64,000 nucleotides of DNA from Halomarina rubra (GTDB lineage Archaea > Halobacteriota > Halobacteria > Halobacteriales > Haloarculaceae), in assembly GCF_023699475.1 (NCBI RefSeq), contig NZ_JALXFV010000008.1, forward strand, positions 86,212-150,211, read 5' to 3'. The notes under the pieces were generated by a model that made no database searches, was not told the origin of the DNA, and saw nothing but the letters and a program-made list of their open reading frames with translations. Below are positions 33,259-41,061 of this stretch, one piece after another. The translations under genes were made by a program, and so were the position numbers. The first letter of the stretch is position 1, and each line of letters starts with the position of its first letter.

Positions 33259-34317
33259 CTACGCGAGGACCGAATCCACGCGTTCCAGACCGTCTCGAAG
33301 CCGTTCCGTCGGGAGACCGAACCCGATGCGGAACCGGTCGGGGTGACCGAACGTCTCGCCGGGAGCCAGCACGACCCCGGCCTCCTCCACGACGCGCGCG
33401 CAGAACTGCTCGCCCGAGTCGAACCCGTCGGGGACGGTGACGAACCCGTTGACGCCGACGGGGTCGTACCACGAGAGGTCGTGGCGTTCGACCCACTCGC
33501 GGGTGACGTCGCGGTTCTCGGCCGCGACGGCGCGGTTCTCCGCGAGGATTGCCTCGCGGTCGGCGAGCGCCTGCGCCGCGAGGTGCTGGCCGAACTGCCC
33601 CGGCGAGATTGTGGTGTAGTCCTTCCAGTTCCAGGCCGCGTCGACCACCTCGGGGGGGCCGGCGAGCCAACCGAACCGCAGGCCGGCGAGGCCGTAGGCT
33701 TTCGTCACGCTGGAGGTCGAGACGCCGTACTCGCCCATGCTCGCCACGGGGGGCAGGGGGTCCTCGGCGAGCAGGCGATACACCTCGTCACACAGCAGGT
33801 AGGCGTCGGCGTCGGCCGCGAGGTCGTACACCGCCCGGACGGTCTCCTCGGGCAGGTACCGACCCGTCGGGTTGTTCGGGTTGTTGAGGACGACCAGCGA
33901 CGTCTCGGGTCGGATGGCGTCGGCGACGGCGTCCACGTCGAGGTCCCACGTCGGCGGTTCGAGGTCGACGGTCGTCACCTCGCCGAACGCCTCGGGGACC
34001 GACCGAAGCGACTGGTAGGTCGGCGTCACGACGACCGCGTGGTCCTCGGGACCGACGAGACCGAGGAAGACGAGCAGGTTCGCCTCCTGGGCCCCGCAGG
34101 TACAACACACCTCGTCGGGCGAGCGGTCGTACTGCTCGGCGACGGTCGCGCGGAGGTCGGGGTCGCCGTTCGTCGGGATGACGTAGCCCAGTTCGCCGAC
34201 GTCCGTGTCGAAGCGGTCGGCGTCGAGACTCCGGATGCCGCTCTCGGCGAGCATGACCTCGGCGTCGTGTTCGTACCGGGCGAACCACCGCTCCAGCGAG
34301 AACGGTTCGATGTCCAT
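33259..34317 (-). CDS. PLP-dependent class I/II aminotransferase
   Basis: A 352-aa fold-type I aminotransferase. Seen: N-N-P-N-N-P-T-G-R (substrate/PLP ring region), C-D-E-V-Y-R-L-L with the PLP-binding Asp, and S-S-V-T-K-A-Y-G-L-A-G-L-R-F-G-W containing the Schiff-base Lys. The C-terminal R-I-G-F-G binds the substrate carboxylate. It is shorter than AspC-type enzymes (about 400), closest in layout to the short haloarchaeal aminotransferases annotated as aspartate or capreomycidine-like, so the substrate is open. A CTTATGC box lies 23-29 nt before the ATG. Divergent from the methyltransferase gene. Confidence 0.9.
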   Translation of the reverse strand: MDIEPFSLERWFARYEHDAEVMLAESGIRSLDADRFDTDVGELGYVIPTNGDPDLRATVAEQYDRSPDEVCCTCGAQEANLLVFLGLVGPEDHAVVVTPTYQSLRSVPEAFGEVTTVDLEPPTWDLDVDAVADAIRPETSLVVLNNPNNPTGRYLPEETVRAVYDLAADADAYLLCDEVYRLLAEDPLPPVASMGEYGVSTSSVTKAYGLAGLRFGWLAGPPEVVDAAWNWKDYTTISPGQFGQHLAAQALADREAILAENRAVAAENRDVTREWVERHDLSWYDPVGVNGFVTVPDGFDSGEQFCARVVEEAGVVLAPGETFGHPDRFRIGFGLPTERLRDGLERVDSVLA

Positions 34318-34339
34318 ACCCAGCGAACCCGTGGGGTCG

Positions 34340-34346
34340 GCATAAG
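34340..34346 (-). promoter_or_regulatory. TATA-like element of the aminotransferase gene
   Basis: Minus-strand cttatgc, 23-29 nt before the ATG of the aminotransferase gene. Confidence 0.5.
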
Positions 34347-34431
34347 GGTAGTCGCCGGTGCAATCGACGCACCGCCCTTCGTGTCGGCGAGCGGATAAAA
34401 CGTCTTGTCTCGTGGGGGTGAACACGCTCTC

Positions 34432-35298
34432 ATGCACATCCCGACCCCCGAGGACTTCCACGCGCTCGACCGGTGGGGGCTCGTCGCGGACCCGATGGCC
34501 GCGATAGCGGACTACTCCGAGGCACGCGCCGAGCGCCGCGAGCAGAACGAACGCCACCGTCGCGCCCGCGACGCTCACGCGGAGAACACGGCCGAGGAAC
34601 TCCTCGCCGACCCACAGGCGTACCTTCGCTTGCTGTCGCGGCCCATCGACCGGACGAAGTGGGCGTACCTCAAGCGCCGGAAGGCGTGGTTCCACCCGCC
34701 AATCGGGTGGGGACGGTTCGCCGCCCCCGGCACCGCCCGCGTCCTCGACCTCGGCTGTGGCGACGGCGACCAGACCCAGCGCGTCGCCGAGTTCGTCGCC
34801 GGGCGTTGGCTCGAAACCGACTTCGACGGGTTCCCGATGGAGATAGTGGGCGTCGACTGTAACGAGTCGCGCGTCGAGAACGCCCGCCGACACGCGACCT
34901 CGCCACACCCGAAGATAACGCTCCGGTTCGAACATGGCGACGCGGTCGACGGTCTCGACTACGGCGACGACTTCTTCGACTACACGCTGGCGACGGGGCT
35001 GTTCGAAGTGCTCGGTGACGACGACGCGAGCGCCGTCCTCGACGAGACCGGCCGTCTCACCGCCGCGGGGGTGTACGTCCGGGACCTCCTCGACGAGTAC
35101 CCCGGTCTCCACCCGCGGCCGGACCTCCCGGAGCGCCTCGCCGCACGGGGGTTCGACGCCGTCGAGCGCCACCGCGTCTTCGAGGAACCGTTTGTCGAGG
35201 AGGGGACGACCGACCCGCTCGCGGTCTGGCCGATGAACCGCCACCAGGTCGTGTTCGCCGAGACGAGCGACCCGACGCCGCCCGAGGCGCGCTACTGA
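34432..35298 (+). CDS. SAM-dependent class I methyltransferase
   Basis: A 288-aa protein. SAM-binding motif I is V-L-D-L-G-C-G-D-G-D (about residues 103-112), followed by the motif II acidic residue in V-G-V-D-C-N-E-S. An approximately 95-residue helical N-terminal extension (R-A-E-R-R-E-Q-N-E-R-H-R-R-A) is charged and may bind a partner or nucleic acid. Substrate unknown. The start M-H-I-P-T-P is used; a TTG nine codons upstream is less likely. A gataaaac box lies 31-38 nt before it. Confidence 0.82.
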   Translation: MHIPTPEDFHALDRWGLVADPMAAIADYSEARAERREQNERHRRARDAHAENTAEELLADPQAYLRLLSRPIDRTKWAYLKRRKAWFHPPIGWGRFAAPGTARVLDLGCGDGDQTQRVAEFVAGRWLETDFDGFPMEIVGVDCNESRVENARRHATSPHPKITLRFEHGDAVDGLDYGDDFFDYTLATGLFEVLGDDDASAVLDETGRLTAAGVYVRDLLDEYPGLHPRPDLPERLAARGFDAVERHRVFEEPFVEEGTTDPLAVWPMNRHQVVFAETSDPTPPEARY

Positions 35299-35326
35299 GC
35301 GGTCGAGACGGCTTCAGGGGGCAGAC

Positions 35327-37144
35327 TCACTCTCGTCCCGTCGTGGTCGAGTCGCTCGTCCGCTCCGTGTCGCTCTCGTTCGCCGCGCTGCCCGGCCCAC
35401 CGAACATCCCGCCCGCTCCGCCCGCGCCACCCGCCGTACCCGTCTCGCCGCTGGAGGGGCCCATCGCGCCGTCGAGACCGCCGCGGGCGTCGGCGTCGCG
35501 TTCGCGCATGCTCTGGCGGGTGAACTGCGGTCGCGCCCGGATTCCGCTGTCGTCGCGGAACGAGAGGTAGAGGACCACGAGCGCACCGGCCGCGAACAGT
35601 CCGGAGACCGCGGCGGCCTCGACGGTCGAGAACGCGTACAGCAGCCCCGTCGTCAGCGTCGTCGCCGTCAGAAACAGGCCGACGATGAGTCGTCTCGCCA
35701 ACTGCTCCATCACGCGGTCGGAGTCGTCGAGTCGGGTCTGCACCGAGAGGTTCTCGCGGTTGACCGCGTCGAGCGCGGACTCCAGTTTCGGCGGCACCCG
35801 GACACTCGACTGGACGGCCTGGTTGACGTCGTCGAGACGGTCTTCGAGGAACTGCTGGACGCCGGCCTCGATGTACCCCTCGGACTGCAGGTAGTCGGTC
35901 GCCACGTCGATGAAGTCGAAGTTCGGGTCGAGCGTCACGCAGACGCCCTCGACGACCGTCGCCACCCGGAGGACGAGCGCCAGGTTCGGCGGCAGGCGCA
36001 ACGGGAACTCGTAGATGGTGTCCTCGACCTGCTCGATGATCTGCTGGACGCGGTACTGCTCGATGTCCTCGCCGCGGGCGTCGGCGATGGCGAGTTCCAT
36101 CACGTCGGCCATCGTCTCGCGGTCGGCCTCCGGCGAGAGCGTCCCCATCTCGATGAGCGCGTCGAGGATGGCGTCGATGTTCTGCTGGGCGATGGCCCCG
36201 TAGAACTCGACGATCTTGTCCTGGATGTACGGGTCGACACGGCCGCTCATCCCGAAGTCGTAGAACACGAGCGTGCCGTCCGCCTGGACCGCGAGGTTGC
36301 CGGGGTGGGGGTCGGCGTGGAACACGCCGTCGTCGACGATCATCTGGAGGTAGACGCGCTGGAGGGTCTCCGCGAGACGGGTCCGGTCGACGCCCAACTC
36401 GTCGAGGTCGTCGACGTTCGAAATCTTCGTCCCGTCGACGAACTCCATCGTCAGCACCCGGCCGGTCGAGCGCTCGTCGACGACGGCGGGAATCTTGATG
36501 GCCGACTGGTCGGCGAAGTTCGCCTTGATCTCCTTCAGCATCGTCGCCTCCCGTTCGTAGTCCATCTCCTGGCGGATGACCGTCGCGAACTCGTCGGCGA
36601 GCGTCTCCAGGGAGAACGACTGGGCGGTGTCGACGAACCGCATCAGGATGGGCAGGGAGAACTTGATGACGCGCAGGTCGGCGTTGACGAGGTCCTCGAC
36701 GTCCGGTCGGCGGACCTTGACGGCGACGCGCCGGCCCTCGTACTCCGCGAGGTACACCTGGCCGAGACTCGCACCGCTGATGGCCTTGGGGTCGAACGCC
36801 TCGAACGCGTCGTCGACGGGGCCGAGTTCCTCGGTGACGACGGTCCGGGCCTCCTCCCAGGGTGCTGCGGGAACCTCGTCCTGGAGGGTGGAGAACTCCT
36901 CGATGTACTCCGGTGGGAGGACGTCCGGGCGCGTCGAGAGCAGTTGTCCGAGTTTGATGAACGTCGGGCCGAGCGTGAGCATCGACTCCAGCAGGCGTTT
37001 CGCGCGCCGACGACGCGTCTCGCTCGACACCTGCCGTGGGCTGCCGACGACGAAGAACCGTTTGCGGTCGCGGGCGTACGCCAGCAACAGCGGGAGGAAC
37101 TGGTAGGCGACGACGAAGAACCGGCGGTAGGCGGAGACCGCCAT
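35327..37144 (-). CDS. ABC1/UbiB-family atypical kinase with C-terminal membrane segments
   Basis: A 605-aa member of the ABC1 (UbiB/COQ8) family. Seen: L-G-P-T-F-I-K-L-G-Q-L-L-S-T-R (the K-x-G-Q motif), the A-rich nucleotide loop K-A-I-S-G-A-S-L-G-Q-V-Y, V-A-V-K-V-R-R-P with the ATP-contacting Lys, G-V-F-H-A-D-P-H-P-G-N with the catalytic loop, and Y-D-F-G-M-S-G-R. Two hydrophobic helices lie near 495-540, and a low-complexity Gly/Ala/Met tail (G-G-A-G-G-A-G-G-M-F-G-G) ends the protein. The family supports isoprenoid quinone biosynthesis or lipid homeostasis as an ATPase. It is downstream of, and same strand as, the Hsp20 gene. Confidence 0.92.
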   Translation of the reverse strand: MAVSAYRRFFVVAYQFLPLLLAYARDRKRFFVVGSPRQVSSETRRRRAKRLLESMLTLGPTFIKLGQLLSTRPDVLPPEYIEEFSTLQDEVPAAPWEEARTVVTEELGPVDDAFEAFDPKAISGASLGQVYLAEYEGRRVAVKVRRPDVEDLVNADLRVIKFSLPILMRFVDTAQSFSLETLADEFATVIRQEMDYEREATMLKEIKANFADQSAIKIPAVVDERSTGRVLTMEFVDGTKISNVDDLDELGVDRTRLAETLQRVYLQMIVDDGVFHADPHPGNLAVQADGTLVFYDFGMSGRVDPYIQDKIVEFYGAIAQQNIDAILDALIEMGTLSPEADRETMADVMELAIADARGEDIEQYRVQQIIEQVEDTIYEFPLRLPPNLALVLRVATVVEGVCVTLDPNFDFIDVATDYLQSEGYIEAGVQQFLEDRLDDVNQAVQSSVRVPPKLESALDAVNRENLSVQTRLDDSDRVMEQLARRLIVGLFLTATTLTTGLLYAFSTVEAAAVSGLFAAGALVVLYLSFRDDSGIRARPQFTRQSMRERDADARGGLDGAMGPSSGETGTAGGAGGAGGMFGGPGSAANESDTERTSDSTTTGRE

Positions 37145-37248
37145 CTACGGCCTCCGGCGGGTGACGGTGCGTGGCGGCCCGGTCCGGTGGGTGGCGACTG
37201 ACAGTCCCCGACCGGGTGGGGTGGGCCGCACGGCGTGGCGACGGCCGG

Positions 37249-37605
37249 TCACTTCTCGGTGATGGGAACGGTCTCGTCCGTGGTCGTCTCGCGTTTGGGG
37301 AGGCGCAGTTCGAGGACGCCGCGGTCCATCGACCCCTCCGCACCCTGGCCGGTCGCGTCCGGCGGCAGGAGCAGCGTCGCGTCGAGGAACAGCGAGCGCT
37401 CCTCGCTGACGTAGCGGAACGCCTCGGGGAGGTCCTTCTCGCGCTGGGCCTCGATGCGGAGGCGACCGTTCTCGACACGTGCCTCGACCGTCTCGGCGCT
37501 CGCGCCCGGCAGGTCGACGACGACGAGGTACGCGTCGTCCGACTCCAGCATGTCGGCGAACACCGCGTCGGGGAGGTCCCGCAACGCGTCACGCAGGGCA
37601 GACAT
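37249..37605 (-). CDS. Hsp20/alpha-crystallin small heat shock protein
   Basis: A 118-aa small heat shock protein, an ATP-independent holdase. The alpha-crystallin domain shows D-D-A-Y-L-V-V-V-D-L-P-G, L-R-I-E-A-Q-R-E-K, and the conserved G-V-L-E-L-R-L-P-K. The C-terminal V-P-I tail corresponds to the I-x-I oligomerisation motif. A GCTTTTTCGC box on the minus strand lies 24-33 nt before the ATG. An upstream ATG adds 18 residues and is rejected because it lies in the promoter. Confidence 0.92.
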   Translation of the reverse strand: MSALRDALRDLPDAVFADMLESDDAYLVVVDLPGASAETVEARVENGRLRIEAQREKDLPEAFRYVSEERSLFLDATLLLPPDATGQGAEGSMDRGVLELRLPKRETTTDETVPITEK

Positions 37606-37628
37606 ACCAGAAGGTACTCCCGCCGGAG

Positions 37629-37638
37629 CGAAAAAGCC
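37629..37638 (-). promoter_or_regulatory. Promoter box of the Hsp20 gene
   Basis: Minus-strand gctttttcgc at 24-33 nt before the ATG, one of the GCTTTT-type boxes of this window. Confidence 0.5.
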
Positions 37639-37720
37639 CCCGGTGAGAGGGGTTCGCACGGTGGCTCCGTGGCGGTCGCTCGCCCGGCGAGCGCGAAAAA
37701 TCGGAGCGGTCGCGTCGTCG

Positions 37721-39643
37721 TTACGCTGCCGCCTGCCCGTTCGACTGAGCGCGGTCGAACGTCCAGACCGTCACGTCGGCGTTGAGGCGGGCGTACTCGA
37801 AGTAGACGAACTCGTCGGTCGTCGAGTCGTAGCCACCGTAGAGCTGGAGTTCGGTGGTACGCCCCGAGGTCAGCGAGCGTACGTCGCCGTCGTCGAAGCG
37901 GACGACGACCGCGTCGTCAGTCGAGACGACGTGTTCGGCTGCGACGGACTCGCCCTGCCCGTTGACGAGCGTGTACGTCCCGTTCACACCGTCGAAGCCG
38001 TCGGGCGCGTCGAGTCGGAAGACGGCCTTCCCGTTGCCGTCGCTGACCATCAACTCGGTGCCGACATGTGCGTCGACGCGCTGCATCCGGCCTTCGACCT
38101 GCGGGTCGAGGGTGCCCTGCTCGCTCATGTAGTCGACGACGGTCGTCGCGACGAGCTTCCCGGTGTCGTTCAGGACGGGTTCGTCGGCGAGCGGGTAGCT
38201 GCTGCCCCCGGCGGCCATGTAGTCGTTCACCGCGAGGCTGTACGTCGCGTCCTCGTCGAGACGCTCACCGCCGACGTAGACGTCGGTGATGCGCTCGTGG
38301 GCGTCCTCGTGGGGGACCCACTCGAACTGGACACCGGAGACCTGCTGGCTGATCTCCTCGCCGTACTGCTGGCCGGTCTCACTCTCGAGCGTGACGATCT
38401 GGCTGGCGAGCGTCGCCTTCAACTCCGCGCCGGTGACCTCGACCGTCGTCACCGTGTTCGGGAACGGTAGCGTGTTGAACACGTCACCGCCCGTGATGGG
38501 TCCGGGACCGTACACCGAGTTCGAGCGGATGCCGCCGGCGTTCGTGATGGCGACGTCCGCGCCCGTCTCCCAGCGCATCGCGTCGGTGACGAGGTTGCCG
38601 TAGTTCGACTCCTCGTGGTAGTTCGTCGCGAAGCGAGCGTCGAGGGCGACCTCGCTCTCGGCGACGACCGAGTCGAGGCTGACCTCGCCGCGATACTCCT
38701 CGATGATACGGGCGGCCTCCTCGTCGCTCTCGACGGAGGCGTTCTGCACGTCGATGAGGCGACCGTTCCACGCCGTCACGTCGTTGGCGTCGGTGTCGAC
38801 CGTGAGGTTGAGTTCGCCGAGGTACTCGGCGCGAGCCTCACCCTCCGTGATGATGGTGCCGGAGGTCACGTTCGGCGGGTAGTGTATCTCGTCGTCACCG
38901 ACCGCGATGACGTCGATGGCACCGTCGTCGGCCTCTGCGAGCTTCTTCGCGTCCGGGACGCCCGTGTGAGCGAGCGCGACGACCACGTCGACACCCTTCT
39001 CCTCTTTGAGCATCTCGGCGGTTCGCGGGCCGTCCACGGTGTAGTCTTCGAGCGTGATGCCCTCGGCGGCGAAGTCGACGTTCGTCTTGCCGTAGGTCGC
39101 GCCGTAGTCGAGCAGGCCGATGAAGCCGACCGTCACGTCACCGCGCTCGACTATCTCGTAGTCCTTCGTGCCGTCGAACGCCTTGCCCGTCTCGTTGTCG
39201 ACGAGGTTCGTCGCGAGCCACGGGAACTCGGAGTCGTTCGTCACGTTCGAAATCGCGTCGAGACCGAAGTCGAACTCGTGGTTCCCGATGACGTCGGCGG
39301 CGGGGTCGACGCGGTTGAGCACCTCGGTCGGTGCGCGCCACTGGCTCACCGGCGAGAGCGCGTGGGGGCTGACCTGGTCGCCCGCGCCGGCTACCACGAC
39401 GGGGTTGCCGTGGGCGGCGCGACGCTGTTCGACGAGCGTCACCATCTTGGGGAGCGTGGAGTTCTCCGCGCCCGCCGTCTGGATGTCGTTGTACGTCAGC
39501 AGCGTCAGCGTCGTCGAGTTGTTCTCGGCGGCCGTCACCGGGCCGTCGGCTGTCGTGTCGGCTATCGTCCCTGCCGTCGCTCCCGCGGGCACCCCAGCGA
39601 GAACGAGACAACACACCATCGCGAACGTCAGTACACGTCGCAT
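37721..39643 (-). CDS. Secreted 5'-nucleotidase/UshA-like two-domain metallophosphatase
   Basis: A 640-aa exported protein. A Sec signal (R-R-V-L-T-F-A-M-V-C-C-L-V-L-A-G-V) ends near A-G-A-T-A. The metallophosphatase domain (about 45-300) has G-D-Q-V-S, I-G-N-H-E-F-D-F-G and A-H-T-G. The 5'-nucleotidase C-terminal domain follows with N-A-G-G-I-R, G-P-I-T-G-G-D-V-F-N-T-L-P-F and A-A-G-G-S-S-Y. The first metal motif reads Y-N-D-I-Q-T where the family has N-D-x-H, and the late G-H-x-H position is replaced by D-D-E-I-H. It would release phosphate from external nucleotides. The ATG is preceded by an AGCATAAATC box; a GTG one codon before is possible. Confidence 0.88.
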   Translation of the reverse strand: MRRVLTFAMVCCLVLAGVPAGATAGTIADTTADGPVTAAENNSTTLTLLTYNDIQTAGAENSTLPKMVTLVEQRRAAHGNPVVVAGAGDQVSPHALSPVSQWRAPTEVLNRVDPAADVIGNHEFDFGLDAISNVTNDSEFPWLATNLVDNETGKAFDGTKDYEIVERGDVTVGFIGLLDYGATYGKTNVDFAAEGITLEDYTVDGPRTAEMLKEEKGVDVVVALAHTGVPDAKKLAEADDGAIDVIAVGDDEIHYPPNVTSGTIITEGEARAEYLGELNLTVDTDANDVTAWNGRLIDVQNASVESDEEAARIIEEYRGEVSLDSVVAESEVALDARFATNYHEESNYGNLVTDAMRWETGADVAITNAGGIRSNSVYGPGPITGGDVFNTLPFPNTVTTVEVTGAELKATLASQIVTLESETGQQYGEEISQQVSGVQFEWVPHEDAHERITDVYVGGERLDEDATYSLAVNDYMAAGGSSYPLADEPVLNDTGKLVATTVVDYMSEQGTLDPQVEGRMQRVDAHVGTELMVSDGNGKAVFRLDAPDGFDGVNGTYTLVNGQGESVAAEHVVSTDDAVVVRFDDGDVRSLTSGRTTELQLYGGYDSTTDEFVYFEYARLNADVTVWTFDRAQSNGQAAA

Positions 39644-39667
39644 CACTTGAACGCGCCGCGTGGCGCG

Positions 39668-39677
39668 ATTTATGCTT
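39668..39677 (-). promoter_or_regulatory. TATA box of the 5'-nucleotidase-like gene
   Basis: Minus-strand agcataaatc, 25-34 nt before the ATG, within the short divergent spacer to the moeA genes. Confidence 0.6.
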
Positions 39678-39780
39678 AACTAAATGAAAATTGTGTGGGA
39701 ATGTAAGCCACAGGAGACCCCGGGACGCCGCCATGACGAGGTGGCCGGCGGGTGTCGTAGAGCGCGTGCCGGTCACGGGT

Positions 39781-39788
39781 GCTTTTGC
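39781..39788 (+). promoter_or_regulatory. Promoter box of the tandem moeA genes
   Basis: gcttttgc, 23-30 nt before the ATG of the first moeA gene. It supports this start over an in-frame ATG 120 nt upstream. Confidence 0.5.
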
Positions 39789-39810
39789 CCCCGCCCGCGA
39801 ACGGGAGCGT

Positions 39811-41061
39811 ATGACCGACGTGAGCGACGCGGGGTTCAAATCCGTCACACGGGTCGCCGAGGCGCGGCGGCGACTCCTCGACGTGACGACCCCCCACAGC
39901 AGAACGGAACGACTCGCGCTCGACGAGGCGACGGGGCGCGCACTGGCGAGCGAGGTGACCGCGGCGGCGAACGTCCCCCACTACCGCCGAGCGGCGATGG
40001 ACGGGTGGGCCGTCCGCGCCGCGGACACGTTCGGTGCGGGCGAACGCTCGCCCGCCGTCCTCCGAGGAGAGGCGGTCGGCACCGACAGCGTCTCTCCGGA
40101 GTCCGCCGTTCGGGTCCACACCGGCAGCGCGCTCCCCGACGGCGCGAACGCCGTCGTGATGGTCGAGGATACCGACCGCTTCGGCGACGACGTCGAGGTG
40201 TTCGACGCCGTCGCGGAGGGCGAGAACGTCGCCCCCGTCGGCGAGGACGTCGGCGAGGGGCAGCACCTCTACGACGCCGGCCACCGCCTCCGACCGTCGG
40301 ACCTCGGCCTCCTGCGTTCGACGGGCGTCGAGACCGTCGCCGTGTTCGACCGGCCGGACGTCGCCGTGATTCCCACGGGCGAGGAGCTAGTCGACGCCGA
40401 CCCCGCCCCCGGCGAGGTCATCGAGACGAACGGACTGACCGTCTCGGAACTCGTCGAGCAGTGGGGCGGCACCGCTCGCTACCGCGACGTCGTCACCGAC
40501 GACGAGGACGCGCTCGCGGCGGCCATCGACCGCGACCTCGACGCGGACGTCGTCGTCACGACCGGCGGCTCGTCGGTCGGCGAGCGCGACCTCATCCCCG
40601 AGGTCGTCGACGACCTGGGCGAGACGTTCGTCCACGGCGTCGCGCTCAAACCCGGCCACCCGTGTGCGCTCGGCGTCGTCGAGGACACGCCCGTCGTGAT
40701 GCTGCCGGGCTACCCCGTCGCGTGCATCATCAACGCCGTCCAGTTCCTCCGGCCCGTCCTCAGACACGTCGGGCACCTCCCGCAGACGCCCCACGCGACG
40801 CGTCGGGCGCGACTGGACCGGAAGATACGGAGCGAACCCGGGGTTCGGACGTACGTCCGGGTGCGGGTGGAGCGGCGGGACGCTGCGGATGGCGAGGACA
40901 CGGCTCGGGACGAACTGGTCGCCACGCCCACCCGCGCGAGCGGGTCGGGCGTCCTCTCGTCGGTCGCACTCTCGGACGGGTGGGTCGTCGTCCCCGAGTC
41001 CCGCGAGGGCGTCCCGGCGGGCGAAACGGTGACGGTCGAACAGTGGGAGTTCTACCCATGA
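39811..41061 (+). CDS. moeA: Molybdopterin molybdenumtransferase MoeA, first copy
   Basis: A 416-aa MoeA that inserts molybdate (or tungstate) into adenylylated molybdopterin. Seen: Y-R-R-A-A-M-D-G-W-A-V-R-A with the conserved Asp, T-G-S-A-L-P-D-G-A-N-A-V-V-M-V-E, the nucleotide-binding T-T-G-G-S-S-V-G-E-R-D-L, and K-P-G-H-P. Domain IV ends at V-E-Q-W-E-F. The second moeA gene overlaps its stop by 4 nt (ATGA). Archaea often carry two MoeA proteins, proposed to serve different metals. Start chosen from the GCTTTTGC box. Confidence 0.95.
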   Translation: MTDVSDAGFKSVTRVAEARRRLLDVTTPHSRTERLALDEATGRALASEVTAAANVPHYRRAAMDGWAVRAADTFGAGERSPAVLRGEAVGTDSVSPESAVRVHTGSALPDGANAVVMVEDTDRFGDDVEVFDAVAEGENVAPVGEDVGEGQHLYDAGHRLRPSDLGLLRSTGVETVAVFDRPDVAVIPTGEELVDADPAPGEVIETNGLTVSELVEQWGGTARYRDVVTDDEDALAAAIDRDLDADVVVTTGGSSVGERDLIPEVVDDLGETFVHGVALKPGHPCALGVVEDTPVVMLPGYPVACIINAVQFLRPVLRHVGHLPQTPHATRRARLDRKIRSEPGVRTYVRVRVERRDAADGEDTARDELVATPTRASGSGVLSSVALSDGWVVVPESREGVPAGETVTVEQWEFYP

